In this document: piece by piece, positions 59,952-64,000 of the stretch | How positions within the stretch are numbered: the stretch's first letter is position 1 | How the letters are laid out: the number at the start of each line of letters is the position of its first letter | Notes under the pieces: model-generated | Database searches by the model: none | Told to the model about the DNA's origin: nothing | What the model saw: the letters and a program-made list of their open reading frames with translations, nothing else | Translations under genes and position numbers: made by a program | DNA from: Myxococcales bacterium | Lineage (GTDB): Bacteria; Myxococcota_A; Bradymonadia; UBA7976; UBA1532 | Assembly (NCBI GenBank): GCA_020633465.1 | Contig: JACKDN010000004.1 | Span: 62,001 to 126,000, forward strand | Direction of reading: 5' to 3' | DNA length: 64,000 bases

Positions 59952-61504
59952 TGCGCCGCACCGTGGTCCTACCGGTCCTCCTCTTCGTCCTCGGCGGCAG
60001 CGCGGCGGGGGCCGCGCCCGGCCTGGTGGTGGCCCCGGTCGTCACCGAGCGCATCGACGGCCAGCCGGCGGCGGGCGCGCGCGGCGAGCCCAAGCTGACG
60101 AAGGCCCTGCGCGGCCTGGGCCTGACCGTGCGCCCGCCCGCCGCGATGCCGGGCCTGGCCGACGCGCTGGCGAAGGGCGAGCTGGCCGGCCGCTACCCGG
60201 CGGTCGACTGGGTGCTGCGGGTCGAGATCGACGCCTCGAAGCTGGCCGAGGGCGTCCTCGAGACGGGCTTCGTGCGCTACGACGGGTACGCGCGCGCCGA
60301 GGTGCTGACCGCCGACACCGGCGAGCTGTTGGGCGAGGTCGAGGCGCGCGGCCAGGGCATGGATCTCAGCCCGCGGACGGCGGCGCTGATGGCGGGCGAG
60401 AAGGCGGCGGCCGCCCTGGCCGAGAAGCTGACGGCGGCAATCCCGACGCTGCAGGCGACGACGCGGGTGCGGCTGACCGTGACCGGCGTGCCGGTGGCCG
60501 ACGAGGCGACGCAGCTGGCCGAGCGGCTGCGCAGCGTGCCGGGCGTGCAGAAAGCCAACCTGGGGGTGCTGAAGGCCGGCGGCGAGGCGCGGCTCGACCT
60601 CGAGCTCGAGGCCGGCACCGCCGCCGAGCTGGCCACGCGGCTGGACGCCGCGGCCGGCTTGGGCCTGCGGGTCGACGGCTTCACCTCGCGCGCGATCAAC
60701 GCCCACTACGCGCCTGAGCGGCGGGTGCGCGTCGAGTTGGTGGTCGGCCCCTTCGAGAACGCGACCGGCAACCCCGCCGAGGGCTGGCTGCGCGCCGCCG
60801 TGCCGCGCGTGCTGGCGACCGAGCTGTCGAACCACGCCGCCCTCACCGTGCGGGCGGCGCCGTCCGCGGGCGCGCCGCGCACCGCCGCCGAGGCGCCCGC
60901 CTGGCTGAAGGGCGGGCCCGAGGACGTGAAGGGCGCGCTGCTCTACGTCACTGGGCGGGTGCGCTACGACGGCCCGAAGGCCGCGCTGCTGGTGCAGGTG
61001 TTCCGCGCGGACGACGGGCGCCTGCTGACGTCGACCGAGCACAGCGGGCCGATGGTGGGCTTCCGCGGCGTCGTCGCCGCCGCGGCGCACGACGTGACGC
61101 GCCCGCTGCTGGCCGCCGTGCTGGCCGACGACGGCATGCGCGCCGTCGCCGCCGCGCAGCGCGCGCCCGCGGACGCCGTGGCCGCGCTCAACGCCGAGGC
61201 CGGCAAGCGACGCCTGCAGGCGGTGCACATCGAGCCCGGCGACGGCGCGGACGTGCAGGGCCGGGTGGTGGTGCGGGGCGGCGCCGACGCGCCGGTGCGG
61301 GTGCGCATCGCGTCGCCCGACCACCTCGAGCAGCCGGTCGTGCTCGACGTGCCCGCCGAGGACGGCGAGGCGTCGCTGCCCTTCCTCGCCAAGCTGGTCA
61401 ACCGCGCGCCGGTGATGCCCCTCGAGGTCGAGGCCGCCTGGCGCGACGGATCGGCGTGGCACCGCGAGGTGCTGCGCGTCACGGTGATGGCGCGCACGCC
61501 CTGA
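59951..61504 (+). CDS. Unknown exported protein
   Basis: 517 residues; ATG shares one base with the upstream stop (TGATG). A signal peptide (VVLPVLLFVLGGSAAGAAPG) leads into two similar halves: an N-terminal TolB/FlgT-like domain (LTKALRGLGLTVRPPAAMPG, VDWVLRVEIDASKLAEGVLE), a ferredoxin-like module (RVRLTVTGVPVADEATQLAE, RLRSVPGVQKANLGVLKAGG), a second such domain (RVRVELVVGPFENATGNPAE), and a C-terminal beta domain. No enzyme motif is seen. It probably forms part of a secreted or envelope complex with the PEGA protein. Confidence 0.75.
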   Translation: MRRTVVLPVLLFVLGGSAAGAAPGLVVAPVVTERIDGQPAAGARGEPKLTKALRGLGLTVRPPAAMPGLADALAKGELAGRYPAVDWVLRVEIDASKLAEGVLETGFVRYDGYARAEVLTADTGELLGEVEARGQGMDLSPRTAALMAGEKAAAALAEKLTAAIPTLQATTRVRLTVTGVPVADEATQLAERLRSVPGVQKANLGVLKAGGEARLDLELEAGTAAELATRLDAAAGLGLRVDGFTSRAINAHYAPERRVRVELVVGPFENATGNPAEGWLRAAVPRVLATELSNHAALTVRAAPSAGAPRTAAEAPAWLKGGPEDVKGALLYVTGRVRYDGPKAALLVQVFRADDGRLLTSTEHSGPMVGFRGVVAAAAHDVTRPLLAAVLADDGMRAVAAAQRAPADAVAALNAEAGKRRLQAVHIEPGDGADVQGRVVVRGGADAPVRVRIASPDHLEQPVVLDVPAEDGEASLPFLAKLVNRAPVMPLEVEAAWRDGSAWHREVLRVTVMARTP

Positions 61505-61519
61505 GGCGCGCGGCCCAGG

Positions 61520-62113
61520 TCACCGAAGATCGAGGTAGTGGTGCCAGGCGAGCGACGCCAGCGCGCCGTACCCGAGCGCGCCCGTCCACTCGGCATAGCC
61601 GCCGATCGTCACCGCCCAGAAGTCTGCCGGCCGCCACTCGAGCCCGCCGGCCAGCCGCGCGGCGGGCAGCGCCTCGGTCTCGTCGGGCAGCAGCGCCTCC
61701 CGCTGCCCCGTCGTGTCGAGCACGCTACGCCCGTCGCTCACCTGGCGCACGACGAGCCCGCCCTCCACCCCCAGCCACGGCGTCCACTGATCGTGCGAGG
61801 TGAAGCGCACGCCCCCCAGCACCAGATGGCGCCGCTGCCGCCACCGCACCAGCCGCCCCGCCCTGTCCCCCGGCGCCTGCAGCGCCTCGCTGACGTCCAC
61901 CTGGTAGCGCGCGGTCAGCGCCCAGCGGAAGTCGAGGCCGTAGCCCAGAAGCGCGCCGCCGCCGTACGACAGCGCGTCCGCCCGCCGCCCCGCCGGCCCC
62001 GCCGCCTCACCGTGATGCAGCGCGGCGAAGGGCCGCACCGACAGCTCGTCCGTGTCCGCCCACGCGGCCGGGGCGAAGAGCACGAGGGGGAGGATCAGAT
62101 GTCGAGGCAGCAA
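61520..62113 (-). CDS. Outer-membrane barrel or surface protein, unknown
   Basis: 197 residues from a TTG at 62113, which starts a signal peptide (LPRHLILPLVLFAPAAWADT); the first codons overlap the end of the gene upstream. The rest is amphipathic strands: ELSVRPFAALHHGE, LLGYGLDFRWALTARYQVDV, LVLGGVRFTSHDQWTPWLGV, EGGLVVRQVSD and a C-terminal GALGYGALASLAWHHYLDLR. This resembles a small eight-stranded barrel. The start is uncertain, since GTG 62083 is possible. It converges with the gene at 59951. Confidence 0.65.
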   Translation of the reverse strand: MLPRHLILPLVLFAPAAWADTDELSVRPFAALHHGEAAGPAGRRADALSYGGGALLGYGLDFRWALTARYQVDVSEALQAPGDRAGRLVRWRQRRHLVLGGVRFTSHDQWTPWLGVEGGLVVRQVSDGRSVLDTTGQREALLPDETEALPAARLAGGLEWRPADFWAVTIGGYAEWTGALGYGALASLAWHHYLDLR

Positions 62114-62904
62114 CGGACGCCGGTGTTGTCGCCGCAGTCGTCGAGACGGACGTAGGTGCTTTCGTCCCCATCGTCGTACCGGCGCACGTCGATCGGCGCG
62201 ATCCACGGTTGCCGTTCCTCGACCGCAGGAATCGCCCCGCTTCGGTACCCCTGGTGGCCGCTCAGCGCCCATTCGCAGACGACGCTGGCTTGGTTGTCGG
62301 CCGGTCCGAAGGCAGGCTCGACCGTCTCGAAGACCGCAACGTTGCTGAACAGCACGAGTTCATCGTTGGTGCAGAGGCGGCGGCCCTTGCGGTGGCAGAC
62401 GTTCATCGCGTTGAAGGGACCCAGCGGAACCAGATCGCCGGGCAGCATTCCACTCGAAGGCCCAAACGACCAATCGTCGATGCACAGGCCGGCGGCGAAG
62501 CGGGTCATGTCGTCTGGACAGGTGCGCTCGGGCGGCTCCCCGGGTGGGCCGACGGGGCCCACCGCACCGTCCGACGCCAGCAAGCCCCAAGCATCGGAAT
62601 CCGGCGGAGGCGTATCGGGCGCGTCGACCTGCGCGACGAACGAGCCGGCTGCAGGATCGTGGCGGACCACGTCACCCAGCAGCGTAGGTCTCGTCGGCCG
62701 ACCACGCGCCACGCCAGCGCAGTCCAGGCGCGCCATCCGCGCCAGGTTCGCCCCCGCGGCCCCTTCTGCGCCAGGCGGTCCGGGCTGACCCACTTCGCCC
62801 TCTGGTCCCTGGGGGCCAGCCGGCCCCTGTTCACCATCCGCTCCGCTACAGCCAACGTTCAACGCCAGCGTCGCGCTCAGCGCAACCGTTCTCATTCTCA
62901 GCAC
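62095..62904 (-). CDS. Lipoprotein with collagen-like repeats
   Basis: 269 residues from GTG 62904, which has GGAGG seven bases upstream. The lipobox (SATLALNVGCSG) is followed by nine Gly-x-y triplets (GPAGPQGPEGEVGQPGPPG), i.e. a short collagen-like stalk, and a Cys-rich globular domain (LCIDDWSFGPSSG, NVCHRKGRRLCTNDELVLFS, VVCEWALSGHQGYRSGAI, ending DCGDNTGVRCCLDI). The last part resembles the FGE-sulfatase/lectin-like domains of surface proteins. Composition is less GC-rich than average. Function unknown; possibly an adhesin. Confidence 0.8.
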   Translation of the reverse strand: MLRMRTVALSATLALNVGCSGADGEQGPAGPQGPEGEVGQPGPPGAEGAAGANLARMARLDCAGVARGRPTRPTLLGDVVRHDPAAGSFVAQVDAPDTPPPDSDAWGLLASDGAVGPVGPPGEPPERTCPDDMTRFAAGLCIDDWSFGPSSGMLPGDLVPLGPFNAMNVCHRKGRRLCTNDELVLFSNVAVFETVEPAFGPADNQASVVCEWALSGHQGYRSGAIPAVEERQPWIAPIDVRRYDDGDESTYVRLDDCGDNTGVRCCLDI

Positions 62905-62937
62905 GCGGTGCCTCCTCGTGGTGAACCTCGACCGGGG

Positions 62938-64000
62938 TCACGGGACGGTGGTGTTGGTGACTTGTAGAGGCGGCAGTTCCACCACGTCCGACCGGCCAGG
63001 AATGCCGTCTTCAACCCGCAGGGTGGTCAAACGGAGCGGAGCAGGTGCCTCGAGGGCGATCGATTTGAGCGCCTCGAGTTGCCGCCCATAGCGCCACCCT
63101 GCGACACATGCTGGTCCACCGAAGCATGCCGCCGCGGGAGTGTGGTACCACACGCCCGTGCTGTCGTGAACGTCGATGGCGTACTTGGCGTTGGGAACAC
63201 CGAGGATTCCACCGTTCGCGGCTGCGCCGAAGGGCTGCAGCGGGTCCGCCCTCGCGACGTCCCACTCCAACTGCAGTGCGCGGGCTTGGCCGGGCAGCAA
63301 CTGAAGGCTGGAACCATCAATGTCCGCGCCGTCCACCGAGAGCGTCGCGTTCGCGTCGATCTCCAACGGTGGCCGAAGTACGGGCCAGTCGCGGCACGGA
63401 TCCGGCAACGTCGCGCACCCCGCAATGCAGACCGCCGCTACGAAGTGGCTCCCGTAGGTCTCGCCCGGTGAAGCCGGGCTACGGCGCCAGCACCCTGGTG
63501 GATCGACCGGGACCGCGCTGGCGATCTCGATGCGCGGTACGGAAAACTGCGCCCGCACCGTCGCGGTTTGTGGGGGCTGAAGGCGGACCCGGATCGGCAC
63601 CGCATGCGGATTGTGCAAGCGTAGGCGGCGTGCCGCGACCCTCTGCGGTCGGCCCAGCCGTAGCGCACGCGCCACCGAGTCGTCCTCGAAGCTCAGGTCG
63701 TCCCAGGTCACCCCCACCGGCGCCACCTCCTCGATCACCACCGGAGGCGGCAGCACGTTCAGCCGCAGCTGGTTGTCGACGACCCCCGTGTTGCCGGCCA
63801 GGTCGGTCACCTCGAAGCGCATCTTCACCGGCGTGCCCACTGGCGGGGGCGCGTCGATCGGATCGAAGTCCAGCCCGCCGCGCCCCGCGAACAGCTCGAC
63901 GCGATCACCTTCGAACGCCCGGGGCGCGCCCAGGCGACAGTCGGCGCCGACGCACGATCGCCACTGGCGCGTCAGCGCGGCGTCCGCGCTGGCGGTGTCG
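62938..64000 (-). CDS. Unknown surface protein (partial, N-terminus outside window)
   Basis: The frame is open from base 64000 to the stop at 62938 (354 codons), so the start lies beyond the window; the GTG at 63840 is only an internal candidate. Motifs: ADCRLGAPRAFEGDRVELFA, VGTPVKMRFEVTDLAGNTG (Ig-like strand, about residue 52 of the visible part), VIEEVAPVGVTWDDLSFEDD, a Cys-rich patch (AAVCIAGCATLPDPCRDW) and a C-terminal WRYGRQLEALKSIALE. It looks like a multi-beta-domain extracellular protein. It lies upstream of, and on the same strand as, the collagen-like lipoprotein, 33 bases away, so they may be co-transcribed. Confidence 0.65.
   Translation of the reverse strand, partial: DTASADAALTRQWRSCVGADCRLGAPRAFEGDRVELFAGRGGLDFDPIDAPPPVGTPVKMRFEVTDLAGNTGVVDNQLRLNVLPPPVVIEEVAPVGVTWDDLSFEDDSVARALRLGRPQRVAARRLRLHNPHAVPIRVRLQPPQTATVRAQFSVPRIEIASAVPVDPPGCWRRSPASPGETYGSHFVAAVCIAGCATLPDPCRDWPVLRPPLEIDANATLSVDGADIDGSSLQLLPGQARALQLEWDVARADPLQPFGAAANGGILGVPNAKYAIDVHDSTGVWYHTPAAACFGGPACVAGWRYGRQLEALKSIALEAPAPLRLTTLRVEDGIPGRSDVVELPPLQVTNTTVP

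Overview
The window is very GC-rich and almost fully coding on both strands. It looks like a Myxococcota (delta-proteobacterial) chromosome. Three things suggest this: many lipoproteins with Asp/Ala/Pro-rich linkers straight after the lipobox Cys, a Ser/Thr protein kinase with a C-terminal membrane anchor, and a multidomain reductase-ligase-acyltransferase-SCP2 protein of the kind linked to myxobacterial ether lipids. No rRNA, tRNA, CRISPR array, insertion sequence or phage gene was recognised. Genes run off both ends.

Layout. 0-2.6 kb: end of an unknown membrane protein, then a di-haem lipoprotein coupled to a di-haem/beta-barrel fusion. 2.6-4.6 kb: msrB, an unknown protein and an XRE-type regulator. 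4.9-12.6 kb: a frameshifted lipoprotein, a ThrE-type exporter, a hydrolase lipoprotein, a Baeyer-Villiger-type monooxygenase and a frameshifted beta-helix protein. 12.7-13.9 kb: rtcB behind a convincing sigma-54 promoter. 13.9-21.3 kb: a multiply frameshifted lipoprotein, a YdjM-like membrane protein, then cytochrome cluster A (outer-membrane barrel, 15-haem protein, about 11-haem lipoprotein), also frameshifted. 21.3-25.5 kb: SRPBCC-like protein, lipoprotein, YfbK-like VWA lipoprotein and a porin. 25.7-33.6 kb: cytochrome cluster B, six intact overlapping genes: membrane protein, 23-, 13- and 19-haem cytochromes, outer-membrane barrel, membrane-anchored ferredoxin-flavoprotein. 33.7-36.2 kb: selO and a small barrel. 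36.3-42.6 kb: ilvD-ilvB-ilvN-ilvC-ilvE on the minus strand, preceded by a leader peptide and a complete four-segment attenuator. 42.7-47 kb: aminotransferase, PlsC-like acyltransferase, hydrolase lipoprotein. 47.2-56 kb: lipid operon (HAD phosphatase, LarA-like protein, 1554-residue five-domain enzyme, SDR, methyltransferase). 56.3-61.5 kb: rsgA, protein kinase, PEGA-domain protein, secreted protein. 61.5-64 kb: barrel, collagen-like lipoprotein and a truncated surface protein.

How the parts work together. Cluster B has the parts list of a trans-envelope electron conduit: a membrane protein with buried histidines, 55 CXXCH sites over three exported cytochromes, a barrel, and a ferredoxin/FAD module that could supply electrons. 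Cluster A is a second barrel-plus-cytochrome set and the 0.5-2.6 kb pair a minimal third. The five ilv genes make valine and isoleucine and supply branched precursors; their leader couples expression to charged Leu/Ile/Val tRNA. The 47-56 kb operon probably activates, reduces and esterifies fatty acids.

Quality note. Seven genes, five of them between 11 and 21 kb, are open only if one-base indels are allowed, mostly in G/C runs or Ala/Pro repeats. Function persists in the alternate frames (for example CXXCH motifs continue), so sequencing or assembly indels are at least as likely as true decay.
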